From an uncultured Vampirovibrio sp. (lineage in GTDB: Bacteria > Cyanobacteriota > Vampirovibrionia > Gastranaerophilales > Gastranaerophilaceae): a DNA stretch of 45,089 bases. Each line of letters begins with the position of its first letter. Positions within the stretch are counted from its first letter, which is position 1. The notes under the pieces were generated by a model. It ran no database searches. It worked only from the letters and a program-made list of their open reading frames with translations, and was not told the origin of the DNA. Position numbers and translations under genes: made by a program. Shown here in pieces: positions 7,643 to 16,700 of this stretch. Location of the stretch: assembly GCA_910577635.1 (NCBI GenBank), contig CAJTNR010000016.1, positions 1-45,089 on the forward strand, read 5' to 3'.

Positions 7643-7655
7643 TTTTGCCTTCTTG
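7642..7655. repeat. 14-nt repeat, copy 1 (ribosome-binding site)
   Basis: TTTTTGCCTTCTTG on the plus strand is the complement of the Shine-Dalgarno and start region of the 7175-7642 gene. The same 14-mer recurs at 7843-7856 in the right arm of the pyr leader hairpin. Confidence 0.7.
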
Positions 7656-7771
7656 CTCCACTATTATTTTTTAAGTTGTCTTCCTTAATATTATCTACGG
7701 CTTAGTTTGGACTTAACTTTAGTAATTAAGATTTTTTTGTTACATTTATTTACAAATATATATTCTAAATT

Positions 7772-7799
7772 TTGTCTAAGTTATAATTATTACTATGAT
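7772..7799 (+). promoter_or_regulatory. Candidate promoter of the pyr operon
   Basis: TTGTCT (7772-7777), a 16-nt spacer and TATGAT (7794-7799) give a reasonable sigma-70-type promoter. Transcription would start near 7806, leaving a leader of about 67 nt that contains the 7828-7862 hairpin. A second perfect TATAAT at 7816-7821 has no usable -35 and would start transcription inside the hairpin. Confidence 0.5.
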
Positions 7800-7827
7800 A
7801 AAAAGAACAAAAAGTTATAATAATTAT

Positions 7828-7862
7828 AAAAACAAGAAGGTTTTTTTGCCTTCTTGTTTTTT
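7828..7862 (+). terminator. Leader hairpin/attenuator before pyrK
   Basis: AAACAAGAAGG (7830-7840) pairs perfectly with CCTTCTTGTTT (7849-7859) around a U-rich loop and runs into six Ts (7857-7862). This is a textbook intrinsic terminator. It lies between the candidate pyr promoter and pyrK, where no gene ends, so it is best read as a transcription attenuator for the operon. No PyrR gene or PyrR-binding loop is seen. Regulation by UTP-dependent pausing or by ribosome loading at the adjacent AGGAG (7865-7869) is a possible mechanism, not shown. Confidence 0.6.
7843..7856. repeat. 14-nt repeat, copy 2 (pyr leader hairpin arm)
   Basis: Identical to 7642-7655 in the same orientation. In the pyr leader RNA this segment can pair over 14 nt with the translation start of the divergently transcribed 7175-7642 gene. 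Confidence 0.7.
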
Positions 7863-7873
7863 ATAGGAGCAAA

Positions 7874-8593
7874 ATGGATACAAAAAACTATAAAGGAACA
7901 ATTGAATCAATAGAAAAAATAGCCCTGGATACTTATAAACTCACAATTTCCTCTGATTTAAAAAAATGCTATCCAGGACAGTTTATATCGATTCTATGTC
8001 CCAATAAAACACTAAGACGTCCTTTCAGCATTTGCGGTTTTGATAAAAAAAATATAACTGTTTTATTTAAACTTAAGGGTTTAGGAACCAGCTACATTGC
8101 AAGTTTACAAAAAGGAGATAAAATCGATTTTCTTGCTCCTTTAGGTAATGGTTTTGAACTCGATAATAAAAAAGCGCTTTTAGTGGGAGCAGGGATTGGT
8201 GCTGCTCCAATGTTTTTTTTAAAACAGGAACTTGATAAGAAAAAAATCGACAACTTTTTTATCTCCGGATTCAAAACAGATAAAGAAGTTATCAAAGGAG
8301 CTGATAAAACATTCGTAGGGGGGAGCGTTTTAGATGATATCGAAAAAATAATTAATGAAAAAAATATTGAAATAATATATGCCTGCGGACCTGTTGTTGT
8401 GTTGAAAAAAATATCTGAAATTGCTCTTAATCATAATATTATAGCCCAATTGGCGCTGGAAAAAGTCATGGCTTGTTCAATCGGTGTGTGCAGGGGGTGT
8501 GTTATTAAATTAATGAAAAAACAAGAAATTGTAACAGCAAGCGTTTGCAAAGACGGTCCTGTTTTTTTAGGAAGTGAAATAATATGGGATTAG
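7874..8593 (+). CDS. pyrK: Dihydroorotate dehydrogenase electron-transfer subunit PyrK
   Basis: Passes electrons from dihydroorotate, via the FMN of PyrD, to NAD+ using FAD and a [2Fe-2S] cluster. The 239 residues show RRPFS (48-52, FAD binding), GAGIGAAP (106-112, nucleotide binding) and four Cys in ferredoxin spacing: 201, 206, 209 and 225 (CSIGVCRGC, VCKDG). It is the first gene of the pyr operon, with a good AGGAG five nt before the ATG. It overlaps pyrD by 10 nt, as expected for subunits of one heterotetramer. Family knowledge places it with class 1B, NAD-dependent enzymes. Confidence 0.95.
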   Translation: MDTKNYKGTIESIEKIALDTYKLTISSDLKKCYPGQFISILCPNKTLRRPFSICGFDKKNITVLFKLKGLGTSYIASLQKGDKIDFLAPLGNGFELDNKKALLVGAGIGAAPMFFLKQELDKKKIDNFFISGFKTDKEVIKGADKTFVGGSVLDDIEKIINEKNIEIIYACGPVVVLKKISEIALNHNIIAQLALEKVMACSIGVCRGCVIKLMKKQEIVTASVCKDGPVFLGSEIIWD

Positions 8594-9522
8594 AAAAACT
8601 AAAAACAGTATTAAAAAACCCCTTAAGCGGTAATTCTTTAGAACTTAAAACCCCGATAATAGGAGCCAGCGGGACATATGGGTATAATAGTGAATTTGAA
8701 GACTTTATTGACTTAAACTGCCTTGGGGCAATTGCAACTAAAGGAATAACCATAGAAAAAAGATTCGGAAACTCAGGCGAGCGTTTATTTGAAGTTGAAA
8801 ACGGGCTTATTAATCGAATTGGGCTAGAAAATATCGGAATTAAACGTTTTATAGAAGAAAAACTTCCTGTGTTAAGGGAAAAAAAGATTGATTTTTTGCT
8901 CAATATTGCAGGTTCCACTGAAAAAGACTATGAAATTCTTGCAAGTATTGCTTCTGACAATAATATCAAGGCTCTTGAAGTCAATGTTTCCTGCCCTAAT
9001 GTGAAACAGGGGTGCTTGGAGTTTGGATTGAACCCTGAGAGTTTGTTTCGTCTTATTAAATTGGTTCGAAAAAACTATCAGGGGTTTTTAATTGTAAAAC
9101 TATCCCCCAATACAACAGATATTAAGCCCCTTGCAACAGCAGTTGAAAAAGCAGGTGCCGATTGCATTAGCGCGATTAATACAGTTAGAGGTTTGGGTGT
9201 TAAGATTGATTATTTAGGTAATAAATTTATCAAAAAATGCACTTCAGGAGGGCTTTCAGGTCCTTGCGTCAAACCGGTTGCTCTTTATATGGCAAGTGAA
9301 ATAAAAAGAGTAGCAAAAATCCCTTTAATTGCAATCGGTGGAATATCAACCCTAAGAGATTTATTCGAGTTTATTTATGTCGGAGCAGATGCTTTTCAAA
9401 TCGGCACTGCAAACTTTATCAACCCTGGAATTTGTTCAATGCTTGTCAATCAACTCAACGATTTTATGGAAAAAAATAATTTTTCAAATTTAGAAGAACT
9501 AAAAAAGGCTATAAAGGAGTAA
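8584..9522 (+). CDS. pyrD: Dihydroorotate dehydrogenase, class 1B catalytic subunit
   Basis: Oxidises dihydroorotate to orotate with FMN. At 312 residues it fits class 1B. The catalytic Cys is in NVSCPN (Cys137); FMN/substrate residues are in GASGTYG (28-34), KLSPN and the C-terminal IAIGGIST and GTANF segments. Pairing with pyrK identifies the soluble NAD-linked enzyme rather than the membrane, quinone-linked class 2 enzyme found in photosynthetic Cyanobacteria and most Proteobacteria. This suits anaerobic life. A 2-nt gap separates it from pyrE. Confidence 0.96.
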   Translation: MGLEKLKTVLKNPLSGNSLELKTPIIGASGTYGYNSEFEDFIDLNCLGAIATKGITIEKRFGNSGERLFEVENGLINRIGLENIGIKRFIEEKLPVLREKKIDFLLNIAGSTEKDYEILASIASDNNIKALEVNVSCPNVKQGCLEFGLNPESLFRLIKLVRKNYQGFLIVKLSPNTTDIKPLATAVEKAGADCISAINTVRGLGVKIDYLGNKFIKKCTSGGLSGPCVKPVALYMASEIKRVAKIPLIAIGGISTLRDLFEFIYVGADAFQIGTANFINPGICSMLVNQLNDFMEKNNFSNLEELKKAIKE

Positions 9523-9524
9523 TA

Positions 9525-10094
9525 ATGGAAAATATTGAAGAACTATTAATTAGCGCAAAAGGACTTTTAAAAGGACATTTTTGTCTTACTTCAGGATTGC
9601 ACTCAGACACTTACTTTCAATGTGCCTCTTTGTATCAATACCCTGATGTCGTTGAAAAATTAGCTTTTGAACTTAGCCAAAAACTTAAGAATATTGAGTT
9701 CGATACAATTATTTCTCCTGCAATCGGCGCTGTTATTTTTGGCTATGAAGTTGCAAAACAAACAAAAAAAAGAAACCTTTTTGTTGAAAGAAAAGATGGA
9801 ATTATGCAGCTAAGAAGAGGCTACAGCCTAAAAAAAGGAGAAAAAGTAGTTCTTATTGAAGATGTTATTACAACAGCAAGAACGATTTTTGAAACCATAG
9901 ATGCAATAAAAGAATTCGGTTGTGAAATAGAGGGTGTTGGTTGTATTGTTGATAGAACAGGGGGGAAGCTCAAAGATAAATTTGAAATATACTCCCTTCT
10001 ATCTCAATCACCAATAACTTATGACCCTGTTGATTGTCCTTTATGCAAATCTGGAGTTGAACTTATAAAACCGGGGAGCAGGGTTGGAAAATGA
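9525..10094 (+). CDS. pyrE: Orotate phosphoribosyltransferase
   Basis: Transfers phosphoribose from PRPP to orotate, giving OMP. The 189-residue protein has the PRPP-binding motif VVLIEDVITTART (108-120), the catalytic-loop region around KRNLFVERK (82-90), and a type-I PRTase fold. The usual TTGxS of the PRPP loop reads TTART here; the Gly-to-Ala change is mild but notable. The C-terminal DPVDCPLCKSG is typical of a subgroup of longer PyrE proteins. Shine-Dalgarno AAAGGAG precedes the ATG; it overlaps pyrB by 4 nt. Confidence 0.94.
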   Translation: MENIEELLISAKGLLKGHFCLTSGLHSDTYFQCASLYQYPDVVEKLAFELSQKLKNIEFDTIISPAIGAVIFGYEVAKQTKKRNLFVERKDGIMQLRRGYSLKKGEKVVLIEDVITTARTIFETIDAIKEFGCEIEGVGCIVDRTGGKLKDKFEIYSLLSQSPITYDPVDCPLCKSGVELIKPGSRVGK

Positions 10095-10981
10095 AAAATT
10101 TAATTAGAATTGAGGATTTATCCAAAGAAGAAATATTACAAATTTACAATAGAGCCTATGAATTTGAAAAAAACACAAGAAAAGCAAACCATATAGATGC
10201 ACAGGTTGTTACAATGTTTTTTGAAAATTCAACCAGAACAAAACTCTCTTTTGAACTTGCCCTCAATAGAATAAAAGCTAATAAGTATGATTTTCAAGTT
10301 TCAACTTCCTCAATCAACAAAGGAGAAGAGCTTTTTGACACAATTAATAACTTAAGCGCCATTGGTTTTGATACTATCATCCTAAGACACAAGGAAGATT
10401 CTTTAATTGAAGAACTTGTTAATAAAAAATATTATAACGATATCTCGTTTATTAATGCAGGGTCTGGAATGAGCGCTCATCCGACACAAGCTTTGCTTGA
10501 TTTTTACACAATGAAAAAACAATTTGGCTCAATAGAAGGAAAAACAATTACAATAGTTGGAGATGTTGTTCATTCAAGAGTTTTTAAATCCAATATTGAG
10601 CTATTAAAAAAATTCAATGTTAATATTCAAATTCTTGCTCCTGAAATATTTATAGATGAATCAATTGAAGGGATTCAGTATTTTTCTAACTTAAAAGCAG
10701 CTTTTGAAAAAACAGATATTATAATGGCTCTTCGAATCCAGAAAGAAAGGATTAGTGAAAAAATTGATTTTGAAGATTATATTAAAAACTACCAAATAAC
10801 AAAAGAAAACTTGCCCTATGGTGCTTTTTTAATGCACCCTGGACCTGTTAATAGGGGAATTGAAATTGAAAGCAGTGTATTAGAGCTCCAGAGTGCAAGA
10901 ACAATCCTCAATCAAGCTAAAAACGGTGTTTTTGTAAGAATGGCAATATTAGATATGATTTTATCGAACAGGGGTTTATAA
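10091..10981 (+). CDS. pyrB: Aspartate carbamoyltransferase catalytic subunit
   Basis: Condenses carbamoyl phosphate with aspartate. Carbamoyl-phosphate-binding STRTK (47-51), HPTQALLDFYT (130-140) and MHPGPVNRG near the C-terminus are all present; length (296) is normal. No regulatory subunit gene pyrI is found in the operon, so the enzyme is probably not controlled by CTP in the E. coli way. The start overlaps the pyrE stop as ATGA. Confidence 0.96.
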   Translation: MKNLIRIEDLSKEEILQIYNRAYEFEKNTRKANHIDAQVVTMFFENSTRTKLSFELALNRIKANKYDFQVSTSSINKGEELFDTINNLSAIGFDTIILRHKEDSLIEELVNKKYYNDISFINAGSGMSAHPTQALLDFYTMKKQFGSIEGKTITIVGDVVHSRVFKSNIELLKKFNVNIQILAPEIFIDESIEGIQYFSNLKAAFEKTDIIMALRIQKERISEKIDFEDYIKNYQITKENLPYGAFLMHPGPVNRGIEIESSVLELQSARTILNQAKNGVFVRMAILDMILSNRGL

Positions 10982-10985
10982 AAAA

Positions 10986-11966
10986 ATGGCGCAGGTGGTT
11001 GAAATTGCGGGTTTGATTGATTTGCACGTACATCTAAGAGAACCCGGATTTGAATACAAAGAAACAATAGAAACAGGCTTAAAAGCAGCTAAAAAAGGCG
11101 GTTTTTGCGCTGTTTGTCCAATGCCCAATACTAACCCTGCTGCTGATAATAAAGAAGTTATTAAGTTTATCTTGAATAAAGCAAAAAACTATAATTTCGA
11201 TATTTATCCAATTGCTGCAATTACAAAAAACCTAAACAGCTTAGAACTTGTCAATTTTAAAGAGCTTAAAAACGCCGGCGCTGTTGGTTTTTCAAATGAT
11301 GGTTTACCATTAGAGGATAAAGAAACTTTTATTGAAGCACTAAAACAAGAAGAACTTATCCTATCTCATTGTGAATATGAAACAAAAGAAATTGATACTC
11401 AAATTTCTTTATTTGAGTTTGTTTGTAAAAAAGGGTATAATCCAAGGCTTCATTTTTGTCATGTTTCAAAAAAAGAAAGTATTGATTTAATTAGAAAAGC
11501 AAAAAACAAAGGTCTTAAAATCAGCGCTGAAACTGCTCCTCATTACTTTACTTTTACTAAGGATAATGTTTGTAATAATGGTATTTTTAAGATGAATCCT
11601 CCCTTGGGGGGCGAAAAAGACAAAGAAAGCATTATTGAAGCTCTTTTTGATAATACAATTGATTGTATTGCAACAGACCATGCTCCCCATAGCACAAAAG
11701 AAAAACTAAAACCCTACCTTGAAGCACCCAATGGAATAATCGGGCTTGAAACCGCTTTTAGTTTGACTTATGAACTTTTAGGATTAGAAAAAACTCTTGA
11801 AAAACTGGCTTATAATCCAAGAAAAATTTTAAGGATTAAAAATGATAAAAAAGTAAAAATTGATCTTGATAAAACTTATATTTATAATGCGCAGGATTCA
11901 TATTCCAAGTGCAAAGTAAGTTGTTATAGCGGCATGGAATTAAAAGGAAGAATAATTAATGAATAG
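10986..11966 (+). CDS. pyrC: Dihydroorotase, type I
   Basis: Zinc amidohydrolase that cyclises carbamoyl-aspartate. Metal-binding residues visible are His14 and His16 (DLHVHLREPG), Asp105 (GFSNDG, the probable bridging residue of type I enzymes), His128 (LSHCE), His159 (FCHVS) and Asp231 (ATDHAPH). At 326 residues it is about 100 shorter than typical type I enzymes such as that of Bacillus (about 425). No frameshift is seen and all metal ligands are present, so it is probably a compact active form. Its end overlaps pyrF by 8 nt. Confidence 0.93.
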   Translation: MAQVVEIAGLIDLHVHLREPGFEYKETIETGLKAAKKGGFCAVCPMPNTNPAADNKEVIKFILNKAKNYNFDIYPIAAITKNLNSLELVNFKELKNAGAVGFSNDGLPLEDKETFIEALKQEELILSHCEYETKEIDTQISLFEFVCKKGYNPRLHFCHVSKKESIDLIRKAKNKGLKISAETAPHYFTFTKDNVCNNGIFKMNPPLGGEKDKESIIEALFDNTIDCIATDHAPHSTKEKLKPYLEAPNGIIGLETAFSLTYELLGLEKTLEKLAYNPRKILRIKNDKKVKIDLDKTYIYNAQDSYSKCKVSCYSGMELKGRIINE

Positions 11967-12687
11967 AGATGAAATTAAACAAAAACTGGTCTTAGCTCTT
12001 GATGTTGAACGTTTAGAAGAGGCAAAAGTGTTAGTTGACTCCTTAAGTCCTTATATCGGTACTTTTAAAGTTGGTTTGCAGCTTTTTTGCGGATTCGGGC
12101 TTGAAATTATTAACTATATTAAAGAAAAAAACTCGAATTTTTTCCTTGATGTTAAACTGCACGATATTCCTAATACAGTTGAAAAAGCTTCTTATAATAT
12201 CATAAAAAATGGTGCAACTTTTTTTAATGTTCATGCTCAAGGGTCGGTTGATATGATGAAAGCTGCTCGAATAGGAGCGCAAAAAGCAAGCATGGATTAT
12301 AATACAAAAAAACCTGTAATTCTTGGTGTAACTTTACTCACAAGCATCTCGCAGGAAGTTTTAAACAAAGAACTTTTAATTAATAAGGATTCGACAAGTT
12401 TTGTTCTTGAATTAGCTAAAAACGCAAAACTAGCAGGATTAGACGGAGTCGTAGCTTCTGCTAATGAACTTCCTATGATTAAAAAAGAACTAGGCAAAGA
12501 TTTTATCGTCCTAACGCCCGGGATTAGACCCTCTTGGTCTTGTGTTGATGATCAAAAAAGAATTGCAACTCCTTCAGGGGCAATTGCAGCAGGAGCTGAT
12601 TACATTGTCCTTGGAAGAGCAGTTACCGGGGCTGTTGATAGAATTGAAGCAATTGAAAAAATTTATGATGAAATTATAGGAATATAA
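11959..12687 (+). CDS. pyrF: Orotidine 5'-phosphate decarboxylase
   Basis: Decarboxylates OMP to UMP. The catalytic tetrad segment FLDVKLHDIP holds Asp64, Lys66 and Asp69, and the phosphate-gripper region PGIRP and the VLGRAVTGA loop are at the C-terminus. It is of ordinary length (242) for the short-chain group. It is translationally coupled to pyrC (8-nt overlap) and 2 nt from carA. Confidence 0.96.
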   Translation: MNRDEIKQKLVLALDVERLEEAKVLVDSLSPYIGTFKVGLQLFCGFGLEIINYIKEKNSNFFLDVKLHDIPNTVEKASYNIIKNGATFFNVHAQGSVDMMKAARIGAQKASMDYNTKKPVILGVTLLTSISQEVLNKELLINKDSTSFVLELAKNAKLAGLDGVVASANELPMIKKELGKDFIVLTPGIRPSWSCVDDQKRIATPSGAIAAGADYIVLGRAVTGAVDRIEAIEKIYDEIIGI

Positions 12688-12689
12688 GA

Positions 12690-13787
12690 ATGGCTACTTT
12701 ATTATTACAAGATAACACTTTAATTAAAGGCGAATCCTTTGGATTTAAGGGCGATAGAATAGGTGAAATAGTTTTTAACACCTCAATGACAGGATACCAA
12801 GAAGTAATATCGGATCCTAGTTATGCTAATCAAATTGTTGTTATGACTTATCCTGAAATTGGCAACTATGGGCTAAACGAAGATGACTTTGAAGCTTTTT
12901 GTCCATATCTTGCCGGTCTTATAGTTAAAAACTGCTCCAAAAAAGAAAGCCATTACAAGGCAAAAACCACTCTTAGCGAATATCTTATCGATAATAAAAT
13001 CCCTGCTCTTCAAGGGATTGATACAAGAAGTCTTGTTAAAAAAATCAGACAAACCGGTGCAATGGCAGCTTTTATCACAAACAGGGATTTAGAAGAAGAT
13101 GAAATTCAACAAAAACTACAGGAGCTAAAAAACTACAGAATTGAAGATAATATTATCGAAAAAACTTCAACCAAAGAAAAATACATTTATAACGATTCAG
13201 GGTCAATTGATCTTGGTTTTATTGATTATGGAACAAAAAGAGGAATTCTTGATTCTCTAGCTAAAAGAGGGGCAAAAATAACCGTTTATCCTTGTACAAC
13301 AAGTGCTGAAGAGATTCTTGAAAACAACCATAGCGCGCTTTTTTTATCAAATGGACCCGGGGATCCTTCGAATTATACTTATCAGGTTGAACAATTGAAA
13401 AAAATGCTTGGAAAACTGCCGATTTTTGGAATTTGTCTTGGCTATCAGCTGCTCGCGCTTAGTTCTGATGCTAAAACGTTCAAACTCAAATACGGACACA
13501 GAGGGGGGAATCATCCTGTTATTAATCTTGAAAATAACAAGGTTATAATTACAAGCCAGAATCACGGTTATGCAGTGGATATTGAAACTTTGCCCAAGTT
13601 GATAAGACCAACTTATAAAAATTTGAATGACAACACTCTAGAGGGTTTTGAAATATCCAGTTTGTCTGTTTATGCAGTTCAATTTCACCCGGAAGCAAAC
13701 CCCGGACCGAATGATGCCAGGATAATATTTGATGAATGGTTTAATATTCTTAAAGGGAAAATTAATGAGGTAGCAAATGAAAGATAA
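12690..13787 (+). CDS. carA: Carbamoyl-phosphate synthase small subunit
   Basis: The glutaminase subunit: hydrolyses Gln and channels ammonia to CarB. The N-terminal CPSase_sm domain (GEIVFNTSMTGYQEV) is followed by a class-I GATase domain with Cys249 (FGICLGYQ), His333 and Glu335 (QFHPEANPGP). Length is 365. It overlaps carB by 11 nt, usual for subunits made in equal amounts. Confidence 0.96.
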   Translation: MATLLLQDNTLIKGESFGFKGDRIGEIVFNTSMTGYQEVISDPSYANQIVVMTYPEIGNYGLNEDDFEAFCPYLAGLIVKNCSKKESHYKAKTTLSEYLIDNKIPALQGIDTRSLVKKIRQTGAMAAFITNRDLEEDEIQQKLQELKNYRIEDNIIEKTSTKEKYIYNDSGSIDLGFIDYGTKRGILDSLAKRGAKITVYPCTTSAEEILENNHSALFLSNGPGDPSNYTYQVEQLKKMLGKLPIFGICLGYQLLALSSDAKTFKLKYGHRGGNHPVINLENNKVIITSQNHGYAVDIETLPKLIRPTYKNLNDNTLEGFEISSLSVYAVQFHPEANPGPNDARIIFDEWFNILKGKINEVANER

Positions 13788-16700
13788 ATCATTAAAAAAA
13801 GTTTTAACAATAGGCTCAGGTCCAATTGTAATAGGTCAGGCAGCGGAGTTTGACTACGCAGGAGTGCAGGCTTGCAGAGCATTAAAGGAAGAAGGAATTG
13901 AAGTTGTACTTGTTAATTCCAATCCCGCTACAATAATGACAGATGAAGAAATTGCCTCTAAGGTCTATATTGAACCTTTGACTCTTGAAACATTGACTGA
14001 AATTATCAAAAAAGAACGCCCCCAGGGCTTAATTGCTTCACTTGGAGGACAAACAGCGCTAAATTTAGCGGTGGAACTAGCAGAATCAGGGGTTTTAGAG
14101 GAATATAACGTTAAATTATTAGGATCAAACATTGATTCAATTAAACAAGCAGAAGATAGAGAACTATTTAAAAATCTAATGCAGCAAATAGGAGAACCCG
14201 TTCCTAAAAGCGCTATTGTTTCAAGTTTTAAAGAAGCCTTAGATTTCAAACAAAATATTGGTTTTCCAATAATTATCCGCCCTGCTTTTACTTTAGGCGG
14301 TGCCGGGGGTGGAATTGCGCATAATGAATCCGAGTATGAAGAAATTGTCAATATTGGACTTAATCAATCTCCAATTAATCAGGTGTTAGTTGAAAAATCA
14401 ATTGCAGGATACAAAGAAATTGAATATGAAGTTATAAGAGACAAAAACGATACCTGTATTATCATTTGTAATATGGAAAACATTGACCCGATTGGAATTC
14501 ACACAGGAGATAGTTTTGTTGTAGCTCCAAGTCAAACTTTAACCAATAATGAGTATCAAATGCTAAGATCAAGTGCAATTAAAATTATAAGAGCACTAAA
14601 AATTGAAGGAGGCTGTAATGTCCAGTTTGCGCTTGATACTAAATCAAACCAATACTATGTAATTGAAGTAAACCCGAGGGTTTCAAGGTCATCTGCCCTG
14701 GCAAGCAAAGCAAGCGGGTATCCAATTGCAAAAATTGCAACAAAAATTGCAATAGGATTCAATTTGCATGAAATTAAAAACTCAATTACTAATAAAACTA
14801 CAGCAGCTTTTGAGCCGAGTTTAGATTATGTTGTTGTAAAAATTCCTAAATGGCCTTTTGATAAGTTCTCACAAGGCGATAGAATCTTAGGAACAAAAAT
14901 GAAAGCAACCGGAGAAATAATGGCAATAGGAAGGGAATTCTGCCCTGCTTTTAAAAAAGCGGTAGCATCCTTAGAAGAAAAAAGCACAGGACTTCTCAAC
15001 AGGGGCTTTGAAAAGCTGTCAAAAGAAGAACTTTTACAAGAACTCTATCTTCAAGACGACAGAAGAATTTTTAGATTAGCTCAAGCGCTATACAATAAAG
15101 AAGATATTGAAAAACTACACGAAATAACTAAAATTGATGTTTGGTTTATATCAAAAATTAAAGAAATTGTTGAATTACAGCGTTGTCTAGAAACTGAGTC
15201 TTTTACTCTTGAATTGTACAAAAAAGCCAAAGCTTTTAACTTTTTAGATTCTGAAATTTCAGCAATTACTCAAATACCAATGTCAGAACTTGAAAAACTT
15301 GGAATTGAAGCTTCTTTTAGGGTAGTTGATACCTGTGCTGCCGAGTTTAGCGCAACAACACCTTACTTTTACTCAACTTACTTTGAACAAGACGAAGTTT
15401 TGGAGTTTAAAAACCAAAATAAAACAGATAAGGAAAATATTCTTGTCTTAGGCTCAGGTCCAATTAGAATCGGTCAGGGTATTGAGTTTGACTATTGTTC
15501 AGTCCATGCTGCACAAGAACTTATCAAAAGAGGATATGAATCAATAATGGTTAACTCCAATCCCGAAACATTATCAACAGACTTTGATATTGCTTCAAGA
15601 TTATACTTTGAACCTATGAATATTGAATATATTCTAAATATCATTAAAAAAGAAAACCCTAAAGGAGTGCTGGTGCAATTCGGAGGACAAACAGCTATTA
15701 ATTTAGCTGAAAAACTCGACAAAAAAGGAATAAAGATACTCGGTACAAGCATTGATAGCATTAATGCAACTGAAGATAGAAAGGTTTTTGAAAAACTGCT
15801 TCAGGAACTAAAAATCCCCCAGCCAAAAGGATGTGCTGTAACAAGCGCTGCAAGGGCTCTTAGTGCTGTTAAAGAACTCAATTATCCGGTTTTAGTCAGA
15901 CCGAGTTATGTTATAGGCGGGCGCGGCATGCAGGTTGTATACAACGATGAAGAATTATTGACCTATATTACAGAGGCATTCAAGTTTTCAAGCGAGCATC
16001 CTGTTCTGATTGACCAGTATTTAGAAGGTCAAGAGGTTGAATTGGACTTAATCAGCGACGGAAGAGACGTTTTAATCCCTGGAATCTGTGAGCACATTGA
16101 AAAAGCAGGAGTCCACTCGGGAGATTCAATGAGCATTTATCCAAGTCAGAACATTTCAAGAAAAAATGAAAAAATACTGGTTAAATATGCAACAAAAATT
16201 GCAAGAAAGCTAAATATTAAAGGGTTAGCGAATATTCAGTTTATTATAAAAGACGATAAGGTCTATGTAATTGAAGTTAACCCAAGGGCTTCAAGAACCG
16301 TTCCTATAATGAGCAAAGTAACGGGAATTCCTATGGTTAATATTGCAGTTAGTGCAATACTTGGAAAATCAATCCGAAGGGCGGGCTTTGGAGTTGGTTT
16401 GTACAAAAAAACAGGGCTTGTTTCGGTTAAAATGCCTATTTTTTCCTGGCAAAAGCTGAATCGAATTGACCCTGCGCTTGCTCCTGAGATGAAATCTACA
16501 GGAGAAGTTTTAGGAATTGATAGAAAGTACAAAAGAGCTCTTTATAAAGCATTCTTAGCGGGAGGCCACAAGTTTAGCAAATCCAAACAAAGGGTTTTAG
16601 TATCCTTGAATGACCATAATAAACAACCCGCACTTCCAATGGTAAAAAAACTGTTCAAACAAGGCTTTTTTATCATGGCAACCTGGGGCACCCACAAATT

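Noticed and set aside
7795..7866. 23-residue upstream ORF (MIKRTKSYNNYKNKK...) spanning the pyr leader hairpin
   Set aside because: Its ATG overlaps the best -10 box (7794-7799) and so would not be transcribed from that promoter. There is no ribosome-binding site. A leader peptide remains conceivable only if transcription starts upstream.
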